Origin: Nitrososphaerota archaeon
GTDB taxonomy: Archaea; Thermoproteota; Nitrososphaeria; Nitrososphaerales; Nitrosopumilaceae
DNA length: 64,000 nt
Direction of reading: 5' to 3'
NCBI GenBank assembly: GCA_028866655.1
Contig: JAGWHQ010000002.1
Location: 62,001 to 126,000, forward strand
Part shown: positions 36,142 through 45,598 of the stretch, one piece after another
How the letters are laid out: each line of letters opens with the position of its first letter
Numbering within the stretch: the first letter of the stretch is position 1
Program-made: the position numbers and the translations under genes
Notes under the pieces: model-generated
What the model was told of the DNA's origin: nothing
The model's database searches: none
Seen by the model: the letters and a program-made list of their open reading frames with translations, nothing else

Positions 36142-36357
36142 ATGTCTCAGATCCTAATTCCAGACTTTGGCAGGAGTACATCGCTACTGTTCCAAGACCT
36201 GTATTTTGCAAAGAAAAAGCCACTAGTGCACACAACTGCGGCCGAAGCCGTTTGTACTGTATGTCAAAAGGGTTTGGATGATGGGATGTCAATTACTGCA
36301 AAAAGAATTGGCTTGAACATGAGACTCTTCTGTCAATATCACATGCCACAAGAATAA
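36142..36357 (+). CDS. Small CxxC...CxxH zinc protein (71 aa)
   Basis: Contains LFQDLYFAKKK, VCTVCQKGL, SITAKRIG and LFCQYH. The same order LIQDLY, CHVCKKEL, SITAKT, FLCAHH occurs in the protein at 54531, so they are paralogues. The C-x2-C and C-x2-H pairs predict one zinc site. Leaderless, box A 26 nt upstream. Function unknown. Confidence 0.75.
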   Translation: MSQILIPDFGRSTSLLFQDLYFAKKKPLVHTTAAEAVCTVCQKGLDDGMSITAKRIGLNMRLFCQYHMPQE

Positions 36358-36376
36358 TTTTTTAAAATCTGTACTT

Positions 36377-38053
36377 TTACCAGATTGGTCTTGTTATTGC
36401 ACCCTCTGCAGCAGAAGATACAAGTGATGCAAATTTTGCAAGAGCTCCTGTTTCATAATTTGGTTTTCTTGGTTTCCATTCTTTTCTTCTTTGTACCATC
36501 TCGTTTTCTGGAACCATCATGTCAATGGAATTTTTCTCAAGGTTGATGATAATTTCATCGCCCTCTTTTACAAGTGCAATGTTTCCTCCCACTGCTGCCT
36601 CTGGTGCAACATGGCCTATCATGAATCCTCTTGTAGCACCTGAAAATCTTCCATCTGTTATCAGCGCAACTTTTTCACCCAAGTTTTGTCCAACAAGTGC
36701 TGCAGTAACACCTAGCATCTCTCGCATTCCTGGTCCGCCCTTTGGACCTTCGTATCTTATTATAACAATATCATGTTCTTTTATTTGTCGTTTGGATATT
36801 GCATCAAATGCATCTTCTTCTCTGTCAAACACTTTGGCCTTGCCTCTGAATTCTTTTGTGTGGACACCTGCAACTTTTACTACTGCACCATCTGGAGCAA
36901 GTGAGCCGCGAAGTATTGTAAGAGTTCCAACCTCATGAATTGGAGATTCGATTGATTTTAACACTTTTTGATTTGCGTCAAATGGTAATTGCATTGAATC
37001 AAGATTTTGTTTGACCGTTTTACCTGTCACAGTCATGGCATTTTCATGAATGAGATTTTTCTTTTGTAAACTCTTCATTAACAATGGAATTCCACCTATC
37101 TTGTCAAGATCTAGCATAACATATGTTCCTCCTGGTCTCATGTCTGCAATATGCGGTGTCTTTCTTCTGATTCTTTCAAAATCATCTAGTGTAAGTTTTA
37201 CTCCAATCTCACGAGATAGCGCAAGCAAGTGCAATACTGCATTTGTTGACCCACCTGTGGCATTTGCTACAACGATTGCATTCTCAAATGCCTCATATGT
37301 CAAAATATCTTTTGGCCTAATTCCTATCTCGAGTAAATTCATCACGGCCTTGCCGCTTTCGTATACCATCTTTTCTCTTCTTGGATCTTCTGCTGGTGGA
37401 GATGCATTTCCTGGAAGTGCTATTCCAATTGCTTCGCTGATTGAAGCCATTGTGTTTGCGGTATACATTCCACCACAAGAACCTGAATTTGGGCAAGCGA
37501 CATTTTCTAAATTCTTTAAAGCTTCTAGTGTTAGATTTCCTGCATCATATGCTCCAACTGCTTCATAAACATCCTGAACTGTAACTTGCTTTCCTTCAAA
37601 AATTCCTGGCATGATTGTGCCACCGTATACAAAGACTGATGGCAAGTTAAGACGAGCCATTCCCATCATTGTACCTGGGAGACTCTTGTCACAACCTGCA
37701 ATTCCCACTAGTCCATCATACTGATGTGCTCTAACCATTAATTCAATTGAATCTGCAATAATTTCTCTACTAACAAGAGATGATTTCATACCTTCATGTC
37801 CCATTGCAATACCATCACTTACTGCGATGGTAGAAAATTCTCTGGGTGTACCACCTGCTGATTCTACTCCTGCTTTAGCATGAGTTGCTAACCTTCCAAG
37901 ATGTATGTTACATGGGGTTGCCTCATTTCCGCTATGGGATACTCCAACGAATGGTTTTCCTAAATCATTATCGTCTAAACCCATTGCTTTGTACATGGCT
38001 CTGTGGGGTGCCCTTGAAGGACCTTCTACTACATTTCTGCTGGATATCTCCAT
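36377..38053 (-). CDS. ilvD: Dihydroxy-acid dehydratase
   Basis: 558 aa Fe-S enzyme dehydrating dihydroxyisovalerate/methylvalerate. Cluster and metal residues in [15 protein letters not shown] and [28 protein letters not shown] and [12 protein letters not shown] near the C-terminus. ATG 38053 is preferred: box A TGTATAAAAT (38078-38087 minus strand) lies 29 nt upstream; GTG 38062 would be too close. Completes, apart from ilvC which is not here, the pathway begun by ilvBH. Confidence 0.95.
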   Translation of the reverse strand: MEISSRNVVEGPSRAPHRAMYKAMGLDDNDLGKPFVGVSHSGNEATPCNIHLGRLATHAKAGVESAGGTPREFSTIAVSDGIAMGHEGMKSSLVSREIIADSIELMVRAHQYDGLVGIAGCDKSLPGTMMGMARLNLPSVFVYGGTIMPGIFEGKQVTVQDVYEAVGAYDAGNLTLEALKNLENVACPNSGSCGGMYTANTMASISEAIGIALPGNASPPAEDPRREKMVYESGKAVMNLLEIGIRPKDILTYEAFENAIVVANATGGSTNAVLHLLALSREIGVKLTLDDFERIRRKTPHIADMRPGGTYVMLDLDKIGGIPLLMKSLQKKNLIHENAMTVTGKTVKQNLDSMQLPFDANQKVLKSIESPIHEVGTLTILRGSLAPDGAVVKVAGVHTKEFRGKAKVFDREEDAFDAISKRQIKEHDIVIIRYEGPKGGPGMREMLGVTAALVGQNLGEKVALITDGRFSGATRGFMIGHVAPEAAVGGNIALVKEGDEIIINLEKNSIDMMVPENEMVQRRKEWKPRKPNYETGALAKFASLVSSAAEGAITRPIW

Positions 38054-38262
38054 GATTGTCACTATGTTTTGTTCCCTATTTTATACATACTAGATAATTT
38101 CATACATGAAAACACTCTAAATTTGCCAATTCTTCATGCAGATGGAAAAAACGATCATTTGTAGGAAAACGATGTATTGTATTTTATGAATAAATTGAAC
38201 TTAAAAGTCGACAAGTGTGAATTCTACTGAGTTTTTAATAATTAGAATACTAGATTTCTGAT

Positions 38263-39501
38263 ATGAACAAGTCCGGATTGTATATTTTGGCATTGTTGTC
38301 TGTAATTGTTGTATCTATTATCACTATTCCTGCTTATGCCGAAGTGACTTCGCTTAAAACTGATGCATCATTTTACAAAGGGGGAGGCCAAATCACATTT
38401 TCTGGTACTGTTCTTCCTACTGATCCAAGAACTATTACGATATTGATCTTTGATCCTCAAAATAACTATCTTGTACGATCTGGAATCGCAGACAGCAACG
38501 ATCATTTTCAAATAATTATTGATACTGGCAGTACTGATTCCAGTATACAACAAGAGTTCAAACTCAAAGGAACATACAATGCAACCGCCTTTGTTGCAAA
38601 CAAGGCAAATGGAATAACTGTAAACTTTGTATTCTCACCAGATGGGTCACCAGTACTGCCATCCTCACCTACTTCTTTGACTGCAACAGCTGTCTCTTCA
38701 ACAGAAATTGATCTTAATTGGATTGCCCCTGTAAACACTGGAGGTGTACAATCTCTTGGATATCAAATTGGACGTTCTACTGATGGGGGTACCACTTGGT
38801 CTACTTCTGTTACTACTATCACATCTACAACATTTGCTGACGTTGGTCTTACTCCAAACACTTCGTACATGTACAAGGTATATGCTGTAAATCAAGCTGG
38901 GTCGAGTCCTCCGTCTAATGTTACAACTGCTTCTACCTTGCCAACTCCTGGTCAAACTGTAACTTCGGGTACAACCAATACTACCAACTCATCTACTCCT
39001 TCTCTTGCTGAACTCCTTCAACAAAGATTAGCTGATGCACAAAGATTACAACAATTACTTAGTGGTGGCAATCCTACTCAGCCAACTACTGGTAGTAATC
39101 CTGCTACCTCGAATAATGGTAATTCTCAAACTGTTCATCTAAATGAAACCATGAATGTAAATGATGTATCCTCAAGTCATGGAGTGCAACAAACTGCCAG
39201 TCCGTCTGGAAATAATTCTACGCAAAATAATGATGCTAACTTTAATGCCAGTCTTGTAATATATCCAATAATTTCTCTTGCTGGAGTTGGCATTGTTGTT
39301 TACATTATGTATATTCGAAAGAAACGAAACCCATCGGTAGATGCTGTCAAGGTAAAGAAAGAGACCATCATACCGCATGAGGCACCCTCAAATCAAAACG
39401 ATGATGATAATGCAATGATGATTCTCAAAAATAGATTGGCAAAAGGGGAAATTACTGTAGATGAATTCAAAGAACTACGAGACGAACTCTCAGAGCCCTA
39501 A
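38263..39501 (+). CDS. Secreted fibronectin type III protein with C-terminal SHOCT-like domain
   Basis: 412 aa. Signal peptide (LALLSVIVVSIITIPAYA), a beta domain on 25-115, an FN3 domain at about 133-225 (SPTSLTATAVSSTEIDLNW to YKVYAVNQAGSSPPSNVT), a Ser/Thr/Asn/Gln-rich linker, one membrane helix (YPIISLAGVGIVVYIMYI), and a cytoplasmic tail ending in LKNRLAKGEITVDEFKELRDEL, a SHOCT-type motif. Likely a cell-surface protein with a cytosolic interaction motif. Box A about 26 nt upstream. Overlaps the next gene's 3' end by 4 bp. Confidence 0.8.
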   Translation: MNKSGLYILALLSVIVVSIITIPAYAEVTSLKTDASFYKGGGQITFSGTVLPTDPRTITILIFDPQNNYLVRSGIADSNDHFQIIIDTGSTDSSIQQEFKLKGTYNATAFVANKANGITVNFVFSPDGSPVLPSSPTSLTATAVSSTEIDLNWIAPVNTGGVQSLGYQIGRSTDGGTTWSTSVTTITSTTFADVGLTPNTSYMYKVYAVNQAGSSPPSNVTTASTLPTPGQTVTSGTTNTTNSSTPSLAELLQQRLADAQRLQQLLSGGNPTQPTTGSNPATSNNGNSQTVHLNETMNVNDVSSSHGVQQTASPSGNNSTQNNDANFNASLVIYPIISLAGVGIVVYIMYIRKKRNPSVDAVKVKKETIIPHEAPSNQNDDDNAMMILKNRLAKGEITVDEFKELRDELSEP

Positions 39502-40100
39502 GTGATTAACTGGAATCCATCTAGTCTTGCTAGTTGTGCGTTGATTTGTGTATCGTTTTCGTTACCATATGATATCAAGAGTCTGTCTTGATCTTTGAAG
39601 ACATAGTTTCTCATGTCTGGAACTTGGTGGTGATTGACATAGAACTTTAGTGTGTAATTATCATTTGTACAAAATGCTCGCTTGTCAGGGAATGTGAAAC
39701 ACTTGTCATCTAACCCGATGTGTAACGAGTCAAATAGAAATCCCATGGTTACATTGGTTGCCATTGCATGTATTGTTTGACCATTTCCTTTCTGGAAGCT
39801 GATGTATGGACTCTTGATCTGATAAGCTGTAGATGAATAATCAAACTGTTGGCCGTAAATCATTGTCAAAATTCCTGCATGGATGTGAATTTTTCCAAGA
39901 GGGCCTGCACCTGGTGGTTCTCCACTTGGTGTTACAGTTGATGATAATACGTAGAAATTGTAACTTGAAATTCCAAGGACTGCTATAATTCCTGCTAGTA
40001 TGCCAATGGCTATTGCCTTGTTCTTAAATTGGGTTTTTTGTCGTTTTTGATAAAAAGTCTCTCGCTCTTGTACTCGCTCTTCTCTATCTTTTTTTCCCAT
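39498..40100 (-). CDS. Single-pass membrane protein, thaumarchaeal, unknown function
   Basis: 200 aa. Very basic cytosolic N-terminus (GKKDREERVQERETFYQKRQK), a membrane helix (AIAIGILAGIIAVLGISSY), and an extracytoplasmic domain with HIHAGILTMIYGQQFDYS and two cysteines (DDKCFTFP, AFCTN) that could form a disulfide, and several histidines (KIHIHAG, NHHQV). ATG 40100 is preferred over TTG 40112 by box A position (GTAAAATT, about 24 nt). Metal binding by the histidines is a guess. Confidence 0.7.
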   Translation of the reverse strand: MGKKDREERVQERETFYQKRQKTQFKNKAIAIGILAGIIAVLGISSYNFYVLSSTVTPSGEPPGAGPLGKIHIHAGILTMIYGQQFDYSSTAYQIKSPYISFQKGNGQTIHAMATNVTMGFLFDSLHIGLDDKCFTFPDKRAFCTNDNYTLKFYVNHHQVPDMRNYVFKDQDRLLISYGNENDTQINAQLARLDGFQLIT

Positions 40101-40201
40101 TTGACAATCCAAGTCAAAATTTTACCCTAAATAACAGTATCTGAGATGACCAGAGGTAATCTTGAAGGTGAGTATAAATAAAATATGTATTAGGAAAAGA
40201 C

Positions 40202-40615
40202 ATGGATTGTCTTTTTTGTAACATTATCAATAAAAAAGAAGATGCCTATGTTGTATTCGAAGATGATTCGCATATTGCAATCATGGATAAGTATCCAATA
40301 CAAAAAGGCCATTCGCTAGTGATGCCAAAGACACATCATGAAAAAGTCACAGATATGACTGATGATGCAGTTGGCAAGTTATTTTCCAGAGTGCCTATTG
40401 TGGCACGTGCAATAATTGCCGCAACAGGGGCAAATGGATTTAACATTGGTCAAAACAATGGCAGATCTGCAAACCAAATAATCCCACACGTGCATGTACA
40501 TATCATTCCACGATATGGCCAAGTAGGAAACTTGTGGGCAAAAAGAATGATTTCAAATCAAAATGATCTTGATGCATTAGCAAAAAAGATTCAAAATCAT
40601 ATAAAATCAGGCTAG
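40202..40615 (+). CDS. HIT-family nucleotide hydrolase
   Basis: 137 aa. The histidine triad HVHVHIIPR and the N-terminal CLFCNIINKKEDAYVVFEDD (with two zinc-type cysteines) mark a Hint/Fhit-type protein acting on nucleoside phosphoramidates or AMP-linked substrates. Box A GTATAAATAAAA about 25 nt before ATG. It converges with the thioredoxin gene, overlapping by 9 bp. Confidence 0.9.
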   Translation: MDCLFCNIINKKEDAYVVFEDDSHIAIMDKYPIQKGHSLVMPKTHHEKVTDMTDDAVGKLFSRVPIVARAIIAATGANGFNIGQNNGRSANQIIPHVHVHIIPRYGQVGNLWAKRMISNQNDLDALAKKIQNHIKSG

Positions 40616-40924
40616 TTCTGCAACGATAGAATCCATGTCTGATTTTGTCAGACCTATACTCTTTCTAGCATCTCTTCTTGAAATTATCTTGCCATCTTGA
40701 AATACAATCATCGTGGGCACTGCTTGAATATTGAATCTGTCCCAAAGTGGATTCTCATCTTCATCGATAATTGAGCCTACCTTGTTTGCAGTCTCAATTT
40801 TTGCAGACTCGAATGTTGGTTTGAAATTTGTACAGTATGGACACCATGTTGCATAGAAAAGAACAACTGTCTTCTTGTTTCCAAGCACCTTTGAATCAAA
40901 TTCTTCTGGTTTTACATGTTCCAT
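40607..40924 (-). CDS. Thioredoxin
   Basis: 105 aa single domain. Active site ATWCPYCTNFKP (CPYC, more glutaredoxin-like than the CGPC of classic thioredoxin) and the cis-proline loop AVPTMIVF. Cytosolic disulfide reductase. Downstream of aRF1 and the DsbA-like gene on the same strand. Confidence 0.9.
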   Translation of the reverse strand: MEHVKPEEFDSKVLGNKKTVVLFYATWCPYCTNFKPTFESAKIETANKVGSIIDEDENPLWDRFNIQAVPTMIVFQDGKIISRRDARKSIGLTKSDMDSIVAELA

Positions 40925-40970
40925 GATATCAAATGGAGTTTTAAATTATTTAGAGTTATGTTTTAGAAAA

Positions 40971-42245
40971 TCACTGGTTTGGATTGTATCTCAAAAATGC
41001 TCCAACTTTTCCTATGCTTGAAAGCATTGCACCGTATTCTGTTGCACCTGTGATGACTTCGACTTTTGCACCTGTCTGACCTGCAACTAGATCCAAATAA
41101 TCCACAATGTCTCGTTCAGTTGATTCTAGATCCATGCTTTTGCAGCTAGGACATGGTTGACTGAGCAACTCTTGCAATCTAGGAATCACTTTGGGACGTT
41201 CAAGTATCTCACTTTGTACATTCTGACATCGTCTACAAGTGATATCTATTTTTCTTAAATTGGTGTCATCTGTGATGAGTATGATGGATACGACATTTCT
41301 TTTTAGTAAATCAATAATTTCGTTGAGGCCATAAGTTGCAAGTCCTCTTGAGAAATGTATGTCATTGAACAACTTGTCTACAAGTTTCTTTTCTTCTACC
41401 ATTCTGTAATCTGTAAGAACATCATGAGCTTTGACAAATGCTTCACGTACACCTTCAGAGCCTGCGTATGAACAATCAAGTGTTGCAAGAATGTTGTTTT
41501 GTAGTCTGTATTCCAAATAATTTTCTTTGATAAAGTTCTCTTTTGTAGGTCCTGGACCTGAAACTATGAGGCCTTTAACGGGGTAGATATCTATGAAATA
41601 TTCTCGTGTTGTATGTGCAACTCTGTTATAATATTCGTTGAGTTCCATCTCTCGTAGTCTTTCAAATCTTCTTGCAGACTGACCTCCTTGTCTGTGTTTT
41701 CCAGCTACTCCTGATGATGTCTCTGATAATACATCTAGCTTGTCACCACGTAACAATCCCCATCCTGCATCTTTTGCATCAATTGCCAAAAAGCCAATCA
41801 TGTTGTCATCTTTTAGCATGTCTTTGAGAATGTCTACATGAAAATGATCATCGCATCTGTAAAGAAATGTCTGCAATTCCTTTGGCGGCTCTATCTCAAA
41901 CAATTTTATCACTTCACTTCCGATTGGTCCTCCTCCTGCTGGTGGTAGTGCACCACAAAACATGACTAGACCTTTGTCAGGTGACGCCTTGTATAGCTTT
42001 AGTCTCTGAATTACTCTGGATAATGCATCTACTACATGAGTTCTTGTAAGATCAGACTTGATGTTGTCAGCAGTTCCTTGTTCTTCACGAAGTGTGTTTA
42101 TGACTTCGTGCAGTGCTTTTTTCGGAGGGACATAAAGTGTGATTAGTTCGGTTCCTCGCCCAGAATGATCAGACAACTCTTCTAACATCTTTCGTAGTTT
42201 GTATAACTTTACAGAATCTTGTTTTTCTATCTTGGGCTTGACCAT
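40971..42245 (-). CDS. prf1: Peptide chain release factor aRF1
   Basis: 424 aa. Stop-codon-recognition motif NIKS in domain 1 (GTADNIKSDL), catalytic GGQ in domain 2 (GKHRQGGQSARRF), and a zinc-ribbon-like domain 3 (CRRCQN, CPSCKS). Archaeal/eukaryotic type terminator of translation. 13 bp downstream of the DsbA-like gene. Confidence 0.97.
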   Translation of the reverse strand: MVKPKIEKQDSVKLYKLRKMLEELSDHSGRGTELITLYVPPKKALHEVINTLREEQGTADNIKSDLTRTHVVDALSRVIQRLKLYKASPDKGLVMFCGALPPAGGGPIGSEVIKLFEIEPPKELQTFLYRCDDHFHVDILKDMLKDDNMIGFLAIDAKDAGWGLLRGDKLDVLSETSSGVAGKHRQGGQSARRFERLREMELNEYYNRVAHTTREYFIDIYPVKGLIVSGPGPTKENFIKENYLEYRLQNNILATLDCSYAGSEGVREAFVKAHDVLTDYRMVEEKKLVDKLFNDIHFSRGLATYGLNEIIDLLKRNVVSIILITDDTNLRKIDITCRRCQNVQSEILERPKVIPRLQELLSQPCPSCKSMDLESTERDIVDYLDLVAGQTGAKVEVITGATEYGAMLSSIGKVGAFLRYNPNQ

Positions 42246-42258
42246 TGTTCAACTACCT

Positions 42259-42909
42259 TTAGCTATTTTGAAATTTGTCTATGACTTGTTGGAATTGTGA
42301 TAATGGTTGTGCGCCTACTATCTTTGTAATCTGTTTGCCGCTAAATATGATAAACGATGGAGTGCCATCTATGCCGATATTTTCACCAAATTTTTGATTA
42401 TCTAACACTTTTTGCTCATACGTATTATTTGACATGCATTTATCAAACTTGCCTAAATCTAGGCCTACTGTTGTGGCAAACGTATCAAGTGATTTTTGAT
42501 TTACCCATCCTGTCTTTTCTCCTGCCCAGTTTTTGTATAATTCATCATGGTACTGCCAATATTCATTTTGGTCGCCAGCACAATATGCTGCCTCTGCAGC
42601 TAATACTGAATCAGGTCCATTTAGAGGAAAGTCTCGAAATACAAAGTTGACCTTGCCAGTGTCAACATATTGTTGTAATAATGCAGCCTTGGTATTTTCA
42701 TGAAATAGGTGACAGTATGTACACTGGTAATCTCCAAACTCTACAATCGTTACATTTGCATTAGGATCGCCCAAAATTGGTGAGCCATTCTCCATTATCA
42801 TCTGTGGGGTCAATTCGGTAGCAGCCTTGTTTTCATGTGGCGATGCCATGTATGCTGCTGCAGCTATTGTAATTATGATTGGAATAATAACGAAATAGTA
42901 TCTTTTCAC
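42259..42909 (-). CDS. DsbA-like extracytoplasmic thiol oxidoreductase
   Basis: 216 aa. N-terminal signal anchor (YYFVIIPIIITIAAAAYMA), then a DsbA/thioredoxin_4 domain: VEFGDYQCTYCHLFHE with active-site CTYC, RDFPLNG, an inserted helical domain with cysteines AAYCAGDQ and FDKCMSNN, and cis-Pro GTPSFIIF. Promotes disulfide formation or exchange outside the membrane. Lies 47 bp downstream of an HTH regulator and just ahead of prf1. Confidence 0.88.
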   Translation of the reverse strand: MKRYYFVIIPIIITIAAAAYMASPHENKAATELTPQMIMENGSPILGDPNANVTIVEFGDYQCTYCHLFHENTKAALLQQYVDTGKVNFVFRDFPLNGPDSVLAAEAAYCAGDQNEYWQYHDELYKNWAGEKTGWVNQKSLDTFATTVGLDLGKFDKCMSNNTYEQKVLDNQKFGENIGIDGTPSFIIFSGKQITKIVGAQPLSQFQQVIDKFQNS

Positions 42910-42956
42910 TTTTCTTCAATGGATTTTCTTTGAATATTAACTATTTGACCCGTGTT

Positions 42957-43286
42957 TTAATTGGGACTCAATGTTATGATGGGTTCTGGTTTTCTTATGC
43001 TTACTTCGGCTCTGCTTATTCTGCTCTTATACACCTTGAATTTTTTTCCACTCTCAGATAATATCCACTTGTCTACTTTGACAAGTGTCAACTCTTCTAA
43101 ATCTGAAATCTTTTTGTAGACTGAGCTTAATGGAATTCTATATTTTTCTGATAATTCTAGAGCAGTCATTCCTTCCTTGATGATTGAAAACAATATTGAT
43201 CTTGACTGGGCATCAGCCAGTGCCTCAAGAATTTTTTGATTTACATCATACTTTTTGAGTTGCGATAACGGTACTTTCTTTTTCAA
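42957..43286 (-). CDS. Winged HTH transcriptional regulator
   Basis: 109 aa ArsR/Trm-like helix-turn-helix: ILEALADAQSRSILFSII, recognition region LSEKYRIPLSSVYKKISDLEE, wing LVKVDKWILSESGKKF. No obvious metal-binding cysteines. Divergent from the ZIP transporter gene with three palindromes in between, so autoregulation and control of the transporter are likely. Box A (GTTTAAATAG) 30 nt upstream of ATG. Confidence 0.8.
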   Translation of the reverse strand: MKKKVPLSQLKKYDVNQKILEALADAQSRSILFSIIKEGMTALELSEKYRIPLSSVYKKISDLEELTLVKVDKWILSESGKKFKVYKSRISRAEVSIRKPEPIITLSPN

Positions 43287-43297
43287 TATTTTTTGAA

Positions 43298-43385
43298 TTA
43301 GGCAAGCCTAACTATTTAAACGACGCGAGTTATTCTAAGAACTTAGAACAAGTTTGTAATTTAAATAAGTTAGCTAATCCTAACT
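43298..43385. promoter_or_regulatory. Divergent promoter with three palindromic operator candidates
   Basis: TTAGGC-AA-GCCTAA (43298-43311) lies between the HTH gene's box A (about 43312-43320) and its start. TTCTAAG-AA-CTTAGAA (43333-43348) is central. AGTTAG-N6-CTAACT (43368-43385) lies between the ZIP gene's box A (TAATTTAAATA, about 43357-43367) and its GTG. The two outer sites cover each transcription start. The first resembles DtxR/IdeR-type TTAGG...CCTAA boxes. Confidence 0.6.
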
Positions 43386-43391
43386 GAATCA

Positions 43392-44240
43392 GTGATTGAT
43401 TACTGGCAGCTTTTGTTACTTGGAGCAATAGCTGGATTTACAATATTTCTTGGTCTTCCGGTTGCAGCACTACAAAATCTTAGCCATAAAAGAAAAGGAT
43501 TCCTTAACGCGTTTGCACTTGGAATTCTAGTATTTCTAATAATAGATGTATTTAGTCATGGATGGGATACTGCATCAACAGCTGCAACTAGCGCGGCTGC
43601 TGGAAAAGGCTCTGTTGAAAACGCGGTAATTGATATTGCTGCACTGTTTGGCGGTATTGCAATAGGTCTACTGGGATTGGTGTTTTATGAAACAAAATTC
43701 ATGACAAAAAGTTTCCCCCAGATATTGTCCATTGATAACATCAAGGAAGGTGATGATCATCTTCACAGATTATTCCATGAGGCAAATGCATACAAACTTG
43801 CAATGATGATTGCAGTTGGAATTGGCGCACATAATTTTAGTGAAGGTTTGGCAATTGGCCAATCTTATGTAGCAGGAGAAATTGGTCTTGCAATCATATT
43901 AATAATAGGATTTGGTGCACACAATACTACTGAAGGGTTTGGTATTGCAGGTCCTCTTACTGGAATATTGAAAAAACCTAACGCAAAATTCTTGGCCAAA
44001 GTGGGATTAATTGGAGGAGGTCCTACATTTGTTGGAACCATGATTGGTAGCTTGTGGATATCTGATGTTGCATACATTCTATTTTTATCAATGGCAGGAG
44101 GTGCTCTAATTTACGTGTCCCTGTTGATGTACAATTCAGGACGAAGGCAAACCACAAACAATGTTTTGATGGTGGGAATTTTTGTTGGTCTATGTGCCGG
44201 GTTCATCACTGATCTCATTGTGACACTTGGCGGAGCATAA
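43392..44240 (+). CDS. ZIP-family metal transporter
   Basis: 282 aa, about eight membrane helices. Metal-site helices GAHNFSEGLAIGQ and GAHNTTEGFGIAGP carry the ZIP H-N-x-x-E-G motifs; a His-containing loop (GDDHLHRLFHE) links helices 3 and 4. Imports Zn, Fe or Mn. GTG start at 43392, leaderless with box A 30 nt upstream. Metal type is not readable from sequence; the TTAGG-type operators hint at iron or manganese control. Confidence 0.9.
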   Translation: MIDYWQLLLLGAIAGFTIFLGLPVAALQNLSHKRKGFLNAFALGILVFLIIDVFSHGWDTASTAATSAAAGKGSVENAVIDIAALFGGIAIGLLGLVFYETKFMTKSFPQILSIDNIKEGDDHLHRLFHEANAYKLAMMIAVGIGAHNFSEGLAIGQSYVAGEIGLAIILIIGFGAHNTTEGFGIAGPLTGILKKPNAKFLAKVGLIGGGPTFVGTMIGSLWISDVAYILFLSMAGGALIYVSLLMYNSGRRQTTNNVLMVGIFVGLCAGFITDLIVTLGGA

Positions 44241-44271
44241 ATCCGAATTATTTTATTTTGTTATCGTACCC

Positions 44272-45297
44272 TTATGTAACTATCTTTGATAGATTGTTCT
44301 TGCTTGTTGCGTTTTTGATCTCACGAGCTATTCTTCTTCCCATGCTCATTGGTTCATCATAAATTAATGATGAGTATGGGGAACCGTCCACATAGAGATT
44401 TGTTCCAGCTACTATTCTTGCTGAGAACTCAAACGTAGTGAATTTACCGTCTGCATCGTATACGCCTTCAAGACAAAATGGTCCTGCCATACCTGGGGCA
44501 ACAAGTCTCTTTGCTGCTTCAACAAATCTTTCTCCCATGGCATAAACGTCTTCAAGTAAAGATTCGCGTAATACTAGAGGACTGTTGCCAACTACGTTAA
44601 ACGACGGAATCAATTCAACATCAATTTGTTCTTGTGCCGGAATTCTTCCCAAGCCGTCAATGTCTGACTCGTATCTTCTATCAACTCCAAAAAATTCCAA
44701 CTCTTCTTTTAATTCAGAATAAAAGTATTGCAAATATGCAGAAACTCCTAATGCATATTCTTGCAAGTACAAGTCTTGGTCTCCTTTGATTATTCCTTCT
44801 CTGACAAGCTTGTCTCGTTTTTTCATGTACTCTTCTTCATTTGTTGCAAGAAAGTATCCTTTGCCGCCTGCCGCACCATGTCTTTTTGCAATTGTTAATC
44901 CTTTGATATCGCTTGGTCCTTGCAAAGATCTTGGAATCTTTAGGTTTGATTCTACCATGAGTTTTTCTTTCATGTTCCTGTCAGATTCCCATCGTAGAAT
45001 CCACTTGTTTCCAAAAATTGGTGTCTTGATTGATTCTATTTCAGATGAACTCATCTGAGCAATTAGTGTACCATGTGGTATTATCACAGAATTATTTTCT
45101 TGGAGTATTTTGGAGCATCTCTGGTCCATTATCTCCTTGAAAGAATCCACAAGCACAAACTCGTCTATGAATTGAAATCTTCGATAAAGTTTTTCACGTT
45201 TTTTCTCACAAACTAGTATTGTCTTAAAGCCTTCATCTTTTGCCCCTTTGAGAACCTGGAGGGCACAATGCGAGCCAAGGGTAGCAATCGAGGTCAT
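44272..45297 (-). CDS. purP: FAICAR synthetase PurP (ATP-grasp)
   Basis: 341 aa archaeal purine enzyme making FAICAR from AICAR, formate and ATP. Blocks ATLGSHCALQVLKGAKDEGF, IFGNKWILRWESDR, KRHGAAGGKGYF (ATP-grasp loop), GPFCLEG and FEFSARIVAGTNLY. ATG 45297 (MTSIATLGSHC) is preferred over distal starts that would overlap the upstream gene. Confidence 0.92.
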   Translation of the reverse strand: MTSIATLGSHCALQVLKGAKDEGFKTILVCEKKREKLYRRFQFIDEFVLVDSFKEIMDQRCSKILQENNSVIIPHGTLIAQMSSSEIESIKTPIFGNKWILRWESDRNMKEKLMVESNLKIPRSLQGPSDIKGLTIAKRHGAAGGKGYFLATNEEEYMKKRDKLVREGIIKGDQDLYLQEYALGVSAYLQYFYSELKEELEFFGVDRRYESDIDGLGRIPAQEQIDVELIPSFNVVGNSPLVLRESLLEDVYAMGERFVEAAKRLVAPGMAGPFCLEGVYDADGKFTTFEFSARIVAGTNLYVDGSPYSSLIYDEPMSMGRRIAREIKNATSKNNLSKIVT

Positions 45298-45322
45298 GAC
45301 ATGTTCTCTATTTTTTGGGGGT

Positions 45323-45538
45323 TTATGAAAGTTCCATGGGTCTACTTGAGATAAAAGTAAACACATCATCGATCAAATCTATTGAAATTTCTGATTTGTA
45401 TTCTTGAGGAATATTTTTCATCAAAAAGTCTATGACTGACTGGCTCTGCGGAATCTTTCCATCTTCAATCATTTGTGAATAAAGTGATATCAAGTGGGAC
45501 GTAATTATCAGTGTTTTTTCTCGATTTGAAAGCGTCAT
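45323..45538 (-). CDS. Small helical protein of unknown function (71 aa)
   Basis: Reads MTLSNREKTLIITSHLISLY and ends SSRPMELS; acidic, predicted all-helical, no cysteines. It sits 25 bp upstream of purP on the same strand, so probably co-transcribed. No family recognised. Confidence 0.6.
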   Translation of the reverse strand: MTLSNREKTLIITSHLISLYSQMIEDGKIPQSQSVIDFLMKNIPQEYKSEISIDLIDDVFTFISSRPMELS

Positions 45539-45598
45539 ATGGTTAAATCACATTCTTTTTTATTTAGACGTTTGCAGACTATTTTTCCAGGGTATCTT

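Noticed and set aside
38137-38190. A 17-codon ORF with two cysteines upstream of the FN3 gene.
   Set aside because: No promoter at the right distance and no recognisable metal-binding spacing.
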